Of a DNA stretch of 60,000 nucleotides, positions 24,422 to 34,989 are shown in pieces. The stretch lies in the NCBI RefSeq assembly GCF_030272615.1, contig NC_081409.1, positions 881,056,220 through 881,116,219 on the forward strand, in the 5' to 3' direction. The notes under the pieces are model-generated. The model was not told the DNA's origin. It searched no databases and saw only the letters and a program-made list of their open reading frames with translations. Each line of letters starts with the position of its first letter. Within the stretch, counting starts at the first letter, position 1. This stretch comes from Cryptomeria japonica (taxonomy: Eukaryota; Streptophyta; Pinopsida; Cupressales; Cupressaceae). The position numbers and the translations under genes were made by a program.

Positions 24422-25626
24422 TGATGAATACTAAGAGTGGGGGTTGAATTAGTATACCAAAAAATATTATACTTCAAAACTTTAATAGTCTAGCAGTGAA
24501 CTGGTAACACAGTTTAGCAAACAAACTGGTTAACACACATGCAAACCAAATAGAATATAATGCATTCACCCACAGAAGCACAATCACCATAACACAAGAG
24601 ATTTTGACATGGAAACCCAAATGAGAAAAACCACGGTGAGATGAAACTCACAAGTAACTATCTGCAGAATAGTAACTCTGCAAAATAGTAACTAGACTGG
24701 TTAAGGTCAGACCAACTAAGGTCATACAATGTTCTTTACCAGAATAGATCCTATTAGGAATCTCAATCTCTATTAGGAGATAAGTTCAATTAAAGACTAC
24801 CTTGTGAGAGGATTTCAGATCCACAGATGTGAACCACCTTGTTAGAGGATTTACAAAGGCTTTTCTGGGCCTACCCAGTTAAGGGTTTCTAACTTGTCAA
24901 AGATGTGAGTAATCAACAAGTGAATGATCTAGAAAATGGCACAGCCTGCTTGATCAGATCCATTGTAGCTCATAGCTAATCCATTTCAGCATTACTTCAG
25001 TCTTCAGTAACTCCTCACTCTGTTACAGCTCATAGACTTGATCTTCTCATTTAAGATTGCAAATTCAAGAAGTTTGACAACCACTACAAAACCTAACAAC
25101 TATACTTGCATACTCTCTATCACACACAAAACCCTAGACATGATGTCCTTAAAAGGAATCTAATTTCATGTCAGTCAAATAGGATTACATTGCAAGTTCC
25201 TAGGTTCATTGTATCTAGACACATTTGATAACACAACACAAAATCACCGTCAAAGTGTCGATGGATGGTAACTCACCACAAAGTATTACCGGCTTGTCCA
25301 ACTTTTCGGTTACCGGTTGGTAACTCAGAGTAATACCAATTCAAATAGATTTCTGATTGACAAAAATTGAAGACTAGGAAACTGATAACTGCCGCTTCTG
25401 GCTCCTTTGCTCTTCTCCACTTGAGATCTTCAAACCGCTTGATCTTCTTATGCCGCTTGGGTCTTTATACCATTTGAGATCAGTAAACACTTTCTGCATA
25501 ACGTTGATAGTCTAAAGACTACAACATAATACCAGTTGAGCACAATTCATACATTCACAAAGTGATCTCATAGCAAGTTTATGTTCATCAATGACAATCA
25601 CAACATAATCATCAAAAATGCCAACA
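24422..25626 (-). repeat. 3' LTR of the 20.4 kb element
   Basis: 1205 bp, collinear with 43610-44825. The two LTRs differ by many scattered substitutions and small indels, including a ~40-bp difference near 24660-24700 and ~25 bp near 25270. The insertion is therefore clearly older than the inner nested element. Confidence 0.88.
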
Positions 25627-25628
25627 AT

Positions 25629-25640
25629 CTCCCCCTTTGG
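25629..25640 (-). other. Polypurine tract of the 20.4 kb element
   Basis: The minus strand reads CCAAAGGGGGAG, two bases before the TGTTGGC start of the 3' LTR. It is a standard plus-strand priming site. Confidence 0.8.
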
Positions 25641-26849
25641 CATTGATGGCAACACTTACAAAAAATTTTGACATCTATGTGTTTTACAACAAAATCATGC
25701 CATAAACAAAATTACTCCCCCTAAGCATATACACTAACCCTTTGGCAAACAATACAATGTATACGACTTTCTTATAGAGATAGACATGAAAGTATAAATA
25801 GCATGCATCAAAATTTAAATATAGAATACTAATCCTCATCAAAATTTTAAATACAAATACTACTCCCCCTTTGCCAACAATGACAAAGTATAGCTGAATA
25901 ACCCTTGTTCTATTAGCATTAACAAAATAAGAGCTCATGACAATAAAGAGTGAAATTTGTCAAAAACTGATATAAAATCCTACATAAATGTCTTCATGGA
26001 TAAAGACCATGATTCAAGCAATGAGGTAGCAACCTCATTCTCCATTTGCATCTGATAAACCTGCTCCTCCATGGCATCCATGGTACTCATCTCTTGAGTG
26101 ACCATTAGGGCATCTAGATTGAGGTAGCATTTCTGGAGAATATGTAATCTTGGCAGTAGGACCAGTTGAAGTTTTTGCAAATTACATGTCCAGTTTCTTA
26201 TCTCTGCCTCAATTCTTGCAGACTGGAGTTGAAACCGGTGAGCACTTTGTCCATATGTGGAGAAGGAATCATATGGCATCTTGAAGGTGCTAATAAATGA
26301 CTGCATATCAGATTCCAGTTTGTCCTTCTGAGTGAGCACATCATCACAGAATAGATGAGGTTGACAAATCTTGCTGAGTAGTAGATTGCCCTCATCCATT
26401 GCATCTCTGATGTCCTTCTATGCCTTTTGAAGTTCTGACCGAAGCTCATTGAACTTCTTCACCAAGGCAATGTTCAGAGCCTTTTCAAGCTCCTTCTTAG
26501 CATTTGCTTCTGCAACTTCTTCCAGGCTTTTGACCCAACTATACATAGAAGCTTTAATTGGGCAAGTGAGGAATCAGTACTAGGGAGGTTCGTACTGGTA
26601 TCAAATTGGTGAGTGTTTCCACTACAGTTTGGATAACATCTTCCTCCTTTTTCCTACTTAGAGAATCCAATCGCTCTTGAGTAAGCTTAATGCTCTGCAG
26701 CAGCTCTGATTCATTTGCAGACTAGAGGTCAATGGGATTGGTAATGTTAGCCGGTTTGGCTTGACTACCGATTGCCTTTGGAGTCTCCATCTGAGTGGTC
26801 TGTGTCGCTTCCTCTTTCTCTTTAGCTCTTTTCTTGTCCTCATCTACCT

Positions 26850-27190
26850 TCTTTTTCTCCTCTTCTTTTTCGCTTCTCTTCATCTTCATCCTTCTTCTTC
26901 TTCTCCTCTTCCTCCTTCTTTTTCTCCTCTTCCTTTTTCTTCTCCTCTTCCTTTTTCTTCTCCTCTTCCTTTCTCTTCTCCTCATCCTTCTCTGCTTCCT
27001 TCTTCTTCTTCTCTTCTTCTTGTTTCTTATTCTCCTCTTCTTTTCTCTTTTATTCCTCTTTCTTTTCCACTTCCTTCTTCTTCTCTTCTTCTTATTTCTT
27101 ATTCTCCTCTTCTTTTCTCTTTTCTTCCTCTTTCTTTTTCTTCTCATCCTCTTTCTTCTTTTCCTGTTCTGCATGTTTTGTCTTTTCTTC
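26850..27190 (-). repeat. Lys/Glu-coding low-complexity tract
   Basis: The plus strand is almost pure pyrimidine (tctt, cttc and cctc repeats). The minus strand encodes KEEEKKK-type repeats within the second ORF of the pol-less element. Length change by slippage is likely here and may explain the frameshift downstream. Confidence 0.75.
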
Positions 27191-29131
27191 CTCCTATTTC
27201 TTCTTCTCTTCTGTTTTTGCTGGTGCATCCGGAGTAACATTGTCACTGTTTAAGGCATCAACATCAATCAGGTCTATTTGAATGGTGACTGGTTCTCCTT
27301 CACTGTTGTAAACTTCATTCGGTTGAGTGATTTCTGGTTTTTTCTCAGCCTTTTCATTGGCTTCGGCTACTTGATGCAATCTTAATGCCAATTGAGCAAG
27401 GGAGTGGGTATCTTTGACCACTTCCGAAACTTTTCCTTCCAACAATTGGAGTCTTCTTCTTCTCATGAAGAAGAGGCCCTTATATCTCTCCACTACTTCA
27501 TACAATTCTGATCTAGGTACATTAGTGAAGTAATGTGAAAATACTTCTCTTATTTCCTATTCTTTCTCTATGGCAATGCACCATTTGTTATCTAAAGAAT
27601 TATATAAAGAATCAGGTGTCTCAGACTTAATTTCTGAAGGTCACCGATCATTAATACATAAATAATTGATAACTTCCTGTTCAACTTCTTCCTTTTCATC
27701 ATTATTAAAATCATCAAAGCATTCTTTCAAATCACGAAGTACTTTTCTTCTAATATGCTTAATTGTTCTTTGACAATGTGTCAAAGGTTTGTAAGAAGAA
27801 ATGTCAATATTTACCAGTGCAAATGTTGTCGATTTATTCTTTGACTTTTTCTTTGATTGCCTGGTCTTTTTAGGTTGTTCTTCAGAGATAGTGTCCTTTG
27901 AGGCTATTGTATTGTTCTTTGTCTTCCACTTTCTCTCGAAGACTATGGCAGGTGCCGCTTTTGGTTTCTTCTTTACTGGTGACCGCTTGGTCACTTTGGG
28001 ACTTGCTGCAATAACTAGTGCCGATGTTGAAAGCACTACCTTTCCCTTCTTTACTAAGGGTTTTTTAACTGGTGTAACCCTTTCTAGATAGGTGTCGGTT
28101 TTCTTTGCCTTTGGATCAAGAGGCAAGGCAAGTAGGGTAGAGGCATACCCATCTAGCATATCATACATTACCTCATATCCCATTGGTTCCACTTCATCCT
28201 GTCTAGGCTCAACCGCCTCCATTATGTACTCATCAACTTTGATTGTGAAGCAGATGTCCTCCTCATACTTTTTGACTATATCACTAGATATTCTTACCCT
28301 TTGGTTCATTTTGCATCTGAATTCATCAAAGTATTTGTTCAGCACTTCCGAATAGTCGGTTCCAACCACTTGTAGGCTTTCCTTGATTTGCTTTGCCACT
28401 GGTTAGTTAGCAGACCACTCAATATCACCTACTCCTGGAAAGTAGACTTGGAAGTAGAAGAACAACCCAACCAATAGTTGTCTGAACTTAAATCTCAATG
28501 CATTGTCTTGTTTGATCGACTTGAGATTCAACATAAGTTGTGTTTACATACAAGTGCACAAATCAAACGATGCATCTTCCTTGATCATCCTATAGGCAGC
28601 ATTTACCGCTGTAGTAGAGACAAAGTTGATTCTGCTAGGATGAAACGTCTGGTATTCTATCACCATACATGCATATTTGACAAGATCATCCTTGATTGAA
28701 TTGACAGTCATTCCCCATGAATCACTCATAGAACCGGTGAGCTTAGTCATTTTTGTCTTGCTAATCTTTCTTAGGGCTGGTACTTCATCGACGATGTAGA
28801 AATCGGTGATGGCATGAATTGATTCTAGTGTGATATCATGCGTCCACTCTACGTACATCTTATCACCATGTACTCTACTCAGAATAATGCGAATGTGATC
28901 ATCCAAAAATTCTTCAAGAAAATAGACTGCGTTGTGAAGTTTCTTCTTTTCCAGAATGCTGAATTTCAGTTTAATCTTCTTATCCTTCCTGCAAAACAAA
29001 CTCAACTAGGAATGGATCATCAGAGATCCTAGGTCTTCAATCTTGTAGTCAAAGAAATCTGAAATGCCTTCTTCCACTATAACACCAGTGGGTATTTGAG
29101 ATAGGGCATTGTATCTTGCCTTTTGTTGAAT

Positions 29132-29136
29132 GAAGT
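29132..29136. other. Target-site duplication GAAGT, left
   Basis: Identical to 41784-41788. It flanks the 12.65 kb three-LTR insertion. Confidence 0.85.
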
Positions 29137-29308
29137 TGTAGCATCCTAAAATTGTGACACTTGCAATTTCGACCGCATTTCGGTCTTCACGATGGTGACG
29201 CAACACGCAACCTGAATGGAGACCCCGAAACCTGATTACGACACTAAAAACTGCATTTTTCAAGCACCCTGGCCTGAACCTCCTTGCACCCTGCTGTCCC
29301 GGGAGGTG

Positions 29309-29366
29309 GGACCAGAGCGCCCAGCGCCCTGGTCCTTCAGGACCATGGCGCCCAGCGCCCTGGTCC
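29309..29366 (+). repeat. Tandem palindromic GC-rich units in U3 of LTR A
   Basis: Two ~30-bp units, each GGACCA...GCGCCCAGCGCCC...TGGTCC (29309-29335 and 29340-29366). LTR B has three units (about 35909-35995) and LTR C two (about 40714-40770). Each unit can fold on itself through its 6-bp ends. Confidence 0.75.
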
Positions 29367-29489
29367 CTAGGCCTATTTTGGGCCCGGTTTCCTATGAGGA
29401 CTTCAGGTCTTTTTGTTTGCAAATTGGAAATTAACTTTCCTGGTCGGCCTAAGGTCGGGAAAATCAGTCTTTTAACCCTAATTGGTAAG

Positions 29490-29496
29490 TATATAA
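29490..29496 (+). promoter_or_regulatory. TATA box of LTR A
   Basis: TATATAA, with the same box at 36114-36120 in LTR B and 40895-40901 in LTR C. It is followed ~25-30 bp downstream by a pyrimidine-rich stretch (cctctctcatt) that could hold the start site. It would drive transcription of the element's leader and Gag ORF. Confidence 0.55.
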
Positions 29497-30365
29497 ACTA
29501 CATTTTCCTCTCTCATTGGGGTAGATGGAAAAAAGGCGAAAGCAAGATTCAAACATTCAAGCATTCAAGCATTCAAGCATTCCTTATAAGTCTCCATTCA
29601 AGGCTAAGTGTTGCATTCAAGACAAGGATTCAACCATTGAAGAGGAGATCACTTACTACTTGCTACATACAACATACAACAAACAACAACATCTAAACCT
29701 TCGCACATAAGGATACAAACATCCTTAGAACAAGGTATTAGTACTTGTTTTACATTACAGTCATTTACATTTACAGCATTTCTCATTACTTGGTTAATTC
29801 CAAAATCGGGGTTTGACCTAAAGGCAAACCCCTAATCCCTAACCCCCCAATCATCTTCGCTTTTCTGTGTGTAGGTTGCAGGTATGCAGCTGAAATTGAA
29901 GATCTGGAATCCTTGTGCAGAGACGAACAAATCCCCCTTTGTTTTGCAGATTTTTCGGAGGACCGTGGCATCGGGCGCCATCGTCCTGACAACTTTTGCT
30001 CAAATTTGCAGGACAACGTCGTATCGACATTTTACTACTAATTCCAGGTCTGCAGCTTCATACTATATCCCTATCTCAGTTTATAAGCGAATCTTTATCA
30101 TTTTCTATGCATTCCTAGCTTAATTCTCCTATGCACATTCTTTACAAAAGAGGGTAGCCTTGCTTTCTTAACCCCTTGAAACACATTTAGCATCCAATCT
30201 TGCCTTGTGTGGGATTGGATCTTGTGAGTTTCAACCCCTCTTTTGAATGTAAAGTCTCTCCCCTAAGTGAAAACCATCAACCCTAGCGAGCCTCCCTTCT
30301 CTCTCCTCGGAGTTGGAAGAGGGGAGAGCAACTAGGGTTCGATTGCGATTTTTCGCTTTACATTT

Positions 30366-30383
30366 TGGTGAACCCGACGTGAA
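30366..30383 (+). other. Primer-binding site of the nested element
   Basis: TGGTGAACCCGACGTGAA lies three bases after the LTR end (TTTACA) and is repeated after LTR B at 36990-37007. Position and form fit a PBS; I have not assigned the tRNA. LTR C is followed instead by the GAAGT duplication, which confirms it as the 3' end. Confidence 0.65.
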
Positions 30384-30520
30384 CATCCTTTCTGATTTTT
30401 CATGCTTAGATCTGAAAAAATTGATTACATTTCCATGTTTGATCTTTTGCAAAATTTTAGAGGTGATTGCATAAAAACCCTAAAATTTCTTTTTAGTAAT
30501 TGAACTTGTGAAATGCTTAA

Positions 30521-31303
30521 TTGTTAATGTTTGTTTCAGATCTGCCCTTCTATTACAAATTATCAATTCATATCTGTGCTTTAATTTTGAAAATTAAGTG
30601 GTTAAGTGTCAAAACCCTAATTTTTGAAACCCTCTTGATTCAACCTTTGTCCGACAATTTCACTGATCAAAACATCTCCAAATCAGCTGTAACTTTGGAT
30701 TCTGCAATAAAATCACAATATCTTTCATCCCTGAAAATTTGGAAAAAATTTGCGAGGACCGTGTGCACTCCGAGCGCCATCGTCCCCGACATTTTTTCCG
30801 AAATTTCAGGAGCAAGATCTTACTGTATTTTCCTGCTAAAATCCAGAATTTTGCCTGATTTTGTTAATTCTAACACTTTCAAATTTACAGTCAAAGTTGG
30901 TCTCGTGATTGCTTGGTTTAAGGCTTCTAATCATTTAAAAATCATCGAAATTGAAATTTTGTGTCAAAATTGTGTTCTTACTATCCTAAATCTAGAAAGT
31001 GTATTTGCATTCATTCGAAATTTCAGTGCTTTATTCAAATTCTTGCAATTTGTGAGTTTTGAAATTAAGTGCTTAATTACAACAACTTTGATTTCCGCTT
31101 TCAAAATTGAATTTTGCGTGAAATTGAGTCAATTTTTAAAATTCAAAATTTGCATTGCTTTTGACATTCCCTCTAAAATCATAAAATTCAAAATTTTAGT
31201 TTCCCTCTCTTTTTCAAAAATTCAAATTTTGCATTTTTCGACAATCTTGATAAGGTTCAATTTTGAGATTGCAACTTTAATTTGGCCTATCTACAGATCG
31301 TAA
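30521..31303 (+). other. 260-codon open frame in the 5' leader, internal 1
   Basis: An uninterrupted AT-rich frame (Phe, Ile, Lys, Leu, Ser rich) between the PBS and Gag. It contains the hairpin module at 30735-30806. The equivalent frame at 37145-37927 in internal 2 is also 260 codons and open. The ~14 amino-acid differences between copies look scattered and not conservative, which argues against protein constraint. No domain is recognised. It is more likely a structured leader RNA than a gene, but the lack of stops is unusual. Confidence 0.35.
30735..30806 (+). other. Leader hairpin module 1
   Basis: Outer arms aaatttggaaaaaa (30735-30748) and ttttttccgaaattt (30792-30806) are complementary. 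An inner stem ggac-c-gtg (30756-30763) faces cat-c-gtcc (30778-30785) with one C-C mismatch, around a loop containing cactccgagcgc. It is predicted by eye only. Confidence 0.6.
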
Positions 31304-31357
31304 AATCACTCAATTTTTTTATATTAGCTCTAAAATCATCATAACTTTCATCCCTGC

Positions 31358-31430
31358 AAATTTCGAAAAAAGTTGCAAGGACCGTGTTGCACTCCGAGCG
31401 CCACGGTCCCGGACATTTTTTCCGAAATTT
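31358..31430 (+). other. Leader hairpin module 2
   Basis: Outer arms aaatttcgaaaaaa (31358-31371) and ttttttccgaaattt (31416-31430) are complementary. The inner stem GGACCGTG (31379-31386) with CACGGTCC (31402-31409) is a perfect 8-bp match. It lies ~105 bases upstream of the Gag start codon. The loop again contains cactccgagcgc. Confidence 0.65.
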
Positions 31431-31536
31431 CGGGAGACTGTCGTGATTGCATTTAACAGCTTAAATCCAGAAGATTGGCTGATTTTACCGAAAATTGCTA
31501 CCTCTAAATTCAAAATTTTCTCTCTCTTTCTAGTGC

Positions 31537-34500
31537 ATGAGTTTTACAACAATAAGCCCTACTTACACTATTCCCGTTAGACGAAGCCGTAGAGTTAAGT
31601 CTTTCCGAGGTTTAACTACTGAGGAGATGGAACCTAATTTGAATAGCCTTTTTAACGAGGACATGGGTAATTCCTCTAATCCTCCTAATGATGAAGAAGC
31701 TCTCCATGAGGTTTCTGTTGAACAACTTTCGAAATTGGATAACCAATTTGATGATTTTCACCAATGGATGTCTCATGAGTATCCCGATAGTCAAGCTCTT
31801 CCTTTAATTGAGGGTCTAAAAAATATGCTTCAAAGTGATAAGAATGGAATTGATATTTTTCGTGGTATTGCACACATTGTGGATTCGAATGTGATGCCTA
31901 TGAAGAGTTACGCTGAAACTTTAGGTTATACACAACCTCCTACACAAGTTGATCATTCTATTCCTTTGACAACTCCTATTGCTAGCATACCTACCTTTAC
32001 ATCAAACATAATGACTACTTCTATACAAGACATTCCTCCTATGGTTACCAGTCATGGGGGCAATCCTTACTCTTCAATTAATCCTATTCCTTCATTCAAT
32101 CTGATTTCTTCATACATTCCTTCAATGAGTGTTCCTATTATATCTTCACAAATGAACATGACGCAAGGGGGCAATTCATTTAACCATTCCATTCCTCCTT
32201 GTAGTGTTCCTCTTGTCCAATCATCCCCTATGATTGACTATCATAGAGTCCCACTACCTTATTCTCTACCTTCTTTCAATAACATCACACCTCCATCTCA
32301 ATCTAACACACCTAATATGAATTCTTCGACTGAAGCGACCATTAACAATCTTGCACACACTGTCTCTTCTTTACAGCAACAAATTGCCTCTATGAATCAA
32401 TCTAAGTTTAGTGTGCCCACATTCGATGTTGCGAGCCCGCTTTCTCTTGACATTGTTAGAGCTATTCCCCCTAAACATGTTGAAATCCCACATTTGGAGC
32501 TTTATAATGGTAAAGGAGATCCTCTAACACATGTTAAGACTTTTCAAACAATTTGTACTAATTTTGCTTATGACCAAAGGTTGCTTGCAAAACTATTCAC
32601 TAGAACATTAAGAGACAAAGCCCTACAATGGTATTGCTCGTTGCCTTCTTATTCTATTACTTCTTTTGAACAACTTGCAAATGCTTTCATTCAACAATTT
32701 CAAAACAATATAAGTCCTAAAGTTACTTTGATTGATTTAATGCATTGTAAACGAGGTGTTAAAGAAAAAGTGACTGATTTCATTGGTAGATATAAGCATT
32801 TGTATGCTCAAATTTCTTTTCCAGTGCCTGATAATGATATTCAAAGAATCTTTATTTCTAATTTACAAAAAGATATTCGAGACAAACTTCTGTTTTCTGA
32901 GTTTACTTCTTTCCAACAGTTGTGTACAACTCTTCACAATTATCAACTGACTATGAGTCAAATGGAACAATCACATCCTATGGCTCCGAGTGATAAGGGT
33001 GATAGCAGTCAACAACTTGGGAAGTTTAAACCGAACAGAGATTCCATCAAATTCAATGAAAACATCATCAACAACAATGTGAATGCAGCATCAGGTGTGC
33101 CTCTTATTTCTAAATTTTTCAAGAAAGAAAGAAAGTATACTCCTTTGAATGAATCATTGCATAGTATTATGAATAAGTTATTGGAACAAAATGTGCTTAC
33201 TCTTCCTCCTATAAGTCAAATTGATCCTACAAAGATTACTTCACCTTATTTTGATAACAAAGCCTTTTGTCAATTTCATCGTCAGCCTGGGCATGATACT
33301 GAAAAATGTTTTTCTTTAAAGGGTAAAATTCAAGATTTGATTGATAATAATACTATCTCTGTTTCTGGAGTGAATGATAAAGGCAATACATCTGTAGCTC
33401 CTCCTAACCAAAATCTTCAGATTTTTACTGATCCATTACCTTCTCATACTTCTCATACCTCTAAAGCGATTGAGGCTAATGATTCCTCTTTATCATCTGA
33501 TGGTCTTGTGTCTATGACTCCGAATGTGATTAACTTTGTAGAGCAGCAAGAAATCGCTAAAGAACCTTCCATCACATTTGATTCTAGTGAAACCATTAGG
33601 GCACCTGATGGTCCTTTATACATAGTTGCAAAAGTCAAGAATACACCTTGTCGTGGAGTGCTTATTGATCCTTCGTGCATGGTTAATGTTATTACTGAAG
33701 AATTTCTTTTTACTTTGCAATTGAATCAAGTGATCTATGACAAAACAGATGTGATTGTGAAATTATTTGATGCATTTTCTTCTCCTACAATTGGTTCTAT
33801 TACATTACCCATTGAGGTCCATAATAAATCTCTTGATGTGAACTTTTCTATTATTCCTTCATCCGAACAATTTCGTGTGAAGCTTGGCTATCCTCGGCTA
33901 TCTTCCATGAAAGCTATTGCTTCTCCTATTCATAAGTGTTTGAAATTTCCCCATAATGGTGAAGTTGTTACTGTCAATCATAGTCTCTTTAAACCAGTTG
34001 AAAGAACTTCTAGTGTTCCTATTGATTATTTTTGGCCTAAACAATTCCAATCTCTTCCTCCGCGAAGCGATCATCTTTTCAAATCTGATCAAAAATGGAA
34101 AACAGATATGATTCTATCTTTAAGTGAACCTAGAACACCTAAACTTGACATTGCTATCATTCTTGAGAAGGAAGTTCTTCCTTTGAAAGATAAAACTAAT
34201 GTCTTTCCTCAAGAAGATTCTCAACCCATCCCTATGGATGTGACTATGTCTATGCCCAATAAACCTTCTAAAAGTAGACCTATACCTCCTCGTCATGATG
34301 GACTTGGTCTTCTTCCTAAACCAAAGATTCCCCCTTTATATGGAGCAGTTCCTCCTCCTTCTTTTTATAGAGAGAAGAGACCTTCTTCTTCTCCTATTAT
34401 CCAGCCTAAGAGACCACAACCTAAACACCCAAGTGATAAGGATGAGAACATTCCTCCTCCTCAATCTTCTCCACTTCCTACTAAGACTAGACAAAATCGT

Positions 34501-34986
34501 TCTGCACGTGAATGCCGACGAAAGCGTCGTCTTAGGGCTCAAGCAGCTGCTTCTCAAATTTTGCAATCTCCAAGAACACCTTCAACAAGCGTTATTCCAT
34601 TTTCTCCTCAGCCGGAAATTAAGCCTAAATCTCCTAAACATAAGATGCATGATGGTCTTGATCCTGTGCGAGTTAAATATCCTATTTTTATAAATCTTGA
34701 TGATGATATAGATGAAAATGTTATTCATGATGAAAATGTTACTCCTCTTGCTTCTGATAGTGAATATGAACTTGTTGATATTGATAACCATTTATCTAAC
34801 AAATTTTCTAAAGCACTTATCCTAGCTCCTAGACAAGAACAACGTGGCTCGGAACATGAACATAGCCCTTGTTTGGATCTTGTGATAGCTCCATCTACTA
34901 TGTTGGATGTCCCTTCTCTAGCATGTTCCCTGCCTTCCCGAAACATTGATCAGCAAGATCGGGGGGTAGATGATGTGCTAGACTAG
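31537..34986 (+). CDS. Gag with protease-like domain, 1149 aa, no RT or integrase
   Basis: Intact ORF of the nested non-autonomous element, starting at ATG 31537 (MSFTTISPTY) and ending TAG. Residues ~1-310 are Ser/Pro/Thr/Asn-rich. A Retrotrans_gag domain lies at ~315-485 (LELYNGKGDPLTHVKTFQ, ALQWYCSLP, FIQQFQNN). A zinc-knuckle-like CQFHRQPGHDTEKC is at ~577-590; His stands in the second Cys position. An aspartic-protease-like fold lies at ~690-800, with LIDPSCMVNVI where gypsy proteases have D-S/T-G, so catalysis is doubtful. The C-terminal ~300 residues are Pro-rich with a basic stretch (ECRRKRRLRAQAAA). The ORF stops before any RT. Gag would assemble particles; RT and integrase must come from another element. 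Confidence 0.85.
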   Translation: MSFTTISPTYTIPVRRSRRVKSFRGLTTEEMEPNLNSLFNEDMGNSSNPPNDEEALHEVSVEQLSKLDNQFDDFHQWMSHEYPDSQALPLIEGLKNMLQSDKNGIDIFRGIAHIVDSNVMPMKSYAETLGYTQPPTQVDHSIPLTTPIASIPTFTSNIMTTSIQDIPPMVTSHGGNPYSSINPIPSFNLISSYIPSMSVPIISSQMNMTQGGNSFNHSIPPCSVPLVQSSPMIDYHRVPLPYSLPSFNNITPPSQSNTPNMNSSTEATINNLAHTVSSLQQQIASMNQSKFSVPTFDVASPLSLDIVRAIPPKHVEIPHLELYNGKGDPLTHVKTFQTICTNFAYDQRLLAKLFTRTLRDKALQWYCSLPSYSITSFEQLANAFIQQFQNNISPKVTLIDLMHCKRGVKEKVTDFIGRYKHLYAQISFPVPDNDIQRIFISNLQKDIRDKLLFSEFTSFQQLCTTLHNYQLTMSQMEQSHPMAPSDKGDSSQQLGKFKPNRDSIKFNENIINNNVNAASGVPLISKFFKKERKYTPLNESLHSIMNKLLEQNVLTLPPISQIDPTKITSPYFDNKAFCQFHRQPGHDTEKCFSLKGKIQDLIDNNTISVSGVNDKGNTSVAPPNQNLQIFTDPLPSHTSHTSKAIEANDSSLSSDGLVSMTPNVINFVEQQEIAKEPSITFDSSETIRAPDGPLYIVAKVKNTPCRGVLIDPSCMVNVITEEFLFTLQLNQVIYDKTDVIVKLFDAFSSPTIGSITLPIEVHNKSLDVNFSIIPSSEQFRVKLGYPRLSSMKAIASPIHKCLKFPHNGEVVTVNHSLFKPVERTSSVPIDYFWPKQFQSLPPRSDHLFKSDQKWKTDMILSLSEPRTPKLDIAIILEKEVLPLKDKTNVFPQEDSQPIPMDVTMSMPNKPSKSRPIPPRHDGLGLLPKPKIPPLYGAVPPPSFYREKRPSSSPIIQPKRPQPKHPSDKDENIPPPQSSPLPTKTRQNRSARECRRKRRLRAQAAASQILQSPRTPSTSVIPFSPQPEIKPKSPKHKMHDGLDPVRVKYPIFINLDDDIDENVIHDENVTPLASDSEYELVDIDNHLSNKFSKALILAPRQEQRGSEHEHSPCLDLVIAPSTMLDVPSLACSLPSRNIDQQDRGVDDVLD

Positions 34987-34989
34987 TTA

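Larger units (their letters stand above)
25980..29136 (-). pseudogene. Main part of a long Lys/Glu-rich ORF of unknown function
   Basis: Unrecognised protein, second ORF of the pol-less element. One reading frame runs from 29136 to about 27190, broken by four visible stops: TAG at 29008-29006, TAA at 28546-28544, TGA at 27643-27641 and TAG at 27196-27194. A further stop lies near 28405. The first ~250 codons look globular (SRVHGDKMYVEWTHDITLES). The middle is basic (KKKPKAAPAIVFERKWKTK). A long Lys/Glu low-complexity tract (27190-26850) follows, and after a frameshift a coiled-coil-like C-terminus (MQSFISTFKMPYDSFS, 26399-25980). The N-terminus was cut off by the nested insertion and lies at 41837-41784. 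Confidence 0.6.
29137..30362 (+). repeat. LTR A of the nested element
   Basis: 1226 bp, 5' LTR. It has a TATA box (TATATAA) at 29490-29496, a run of attcaagc 8-bp repeats near 29550-29582, and two GGACCA...TGGTCC palindromic units at 29309-29366 in U3. A third related hairpin lies at 29960-29986, downstream of the TATA box and so within the transcribed leader. Confidence 0.88.

Noticed and set aside
26761-27253. Long plus-strand frames rich in Ser, Phe and Leu
   Set aside because: Antisense of the Lys/Glu-coding tract; a pyrimidine-rich strand always gives such frames.
29216-29434. Open frames in the GC-rich U3 of the LTRs (also at 35747-36058)
   Set aside because: They lie in LTR promoter sequence, upstream of the TATA box, and translate the palindromic units; no protein signature.
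34336-34791. Minus-strand Arg-rich frames opposite the Gag C-terminus
   Set aside because: Shadows of the Pro/Lys-rich plus-strand coding sequence.
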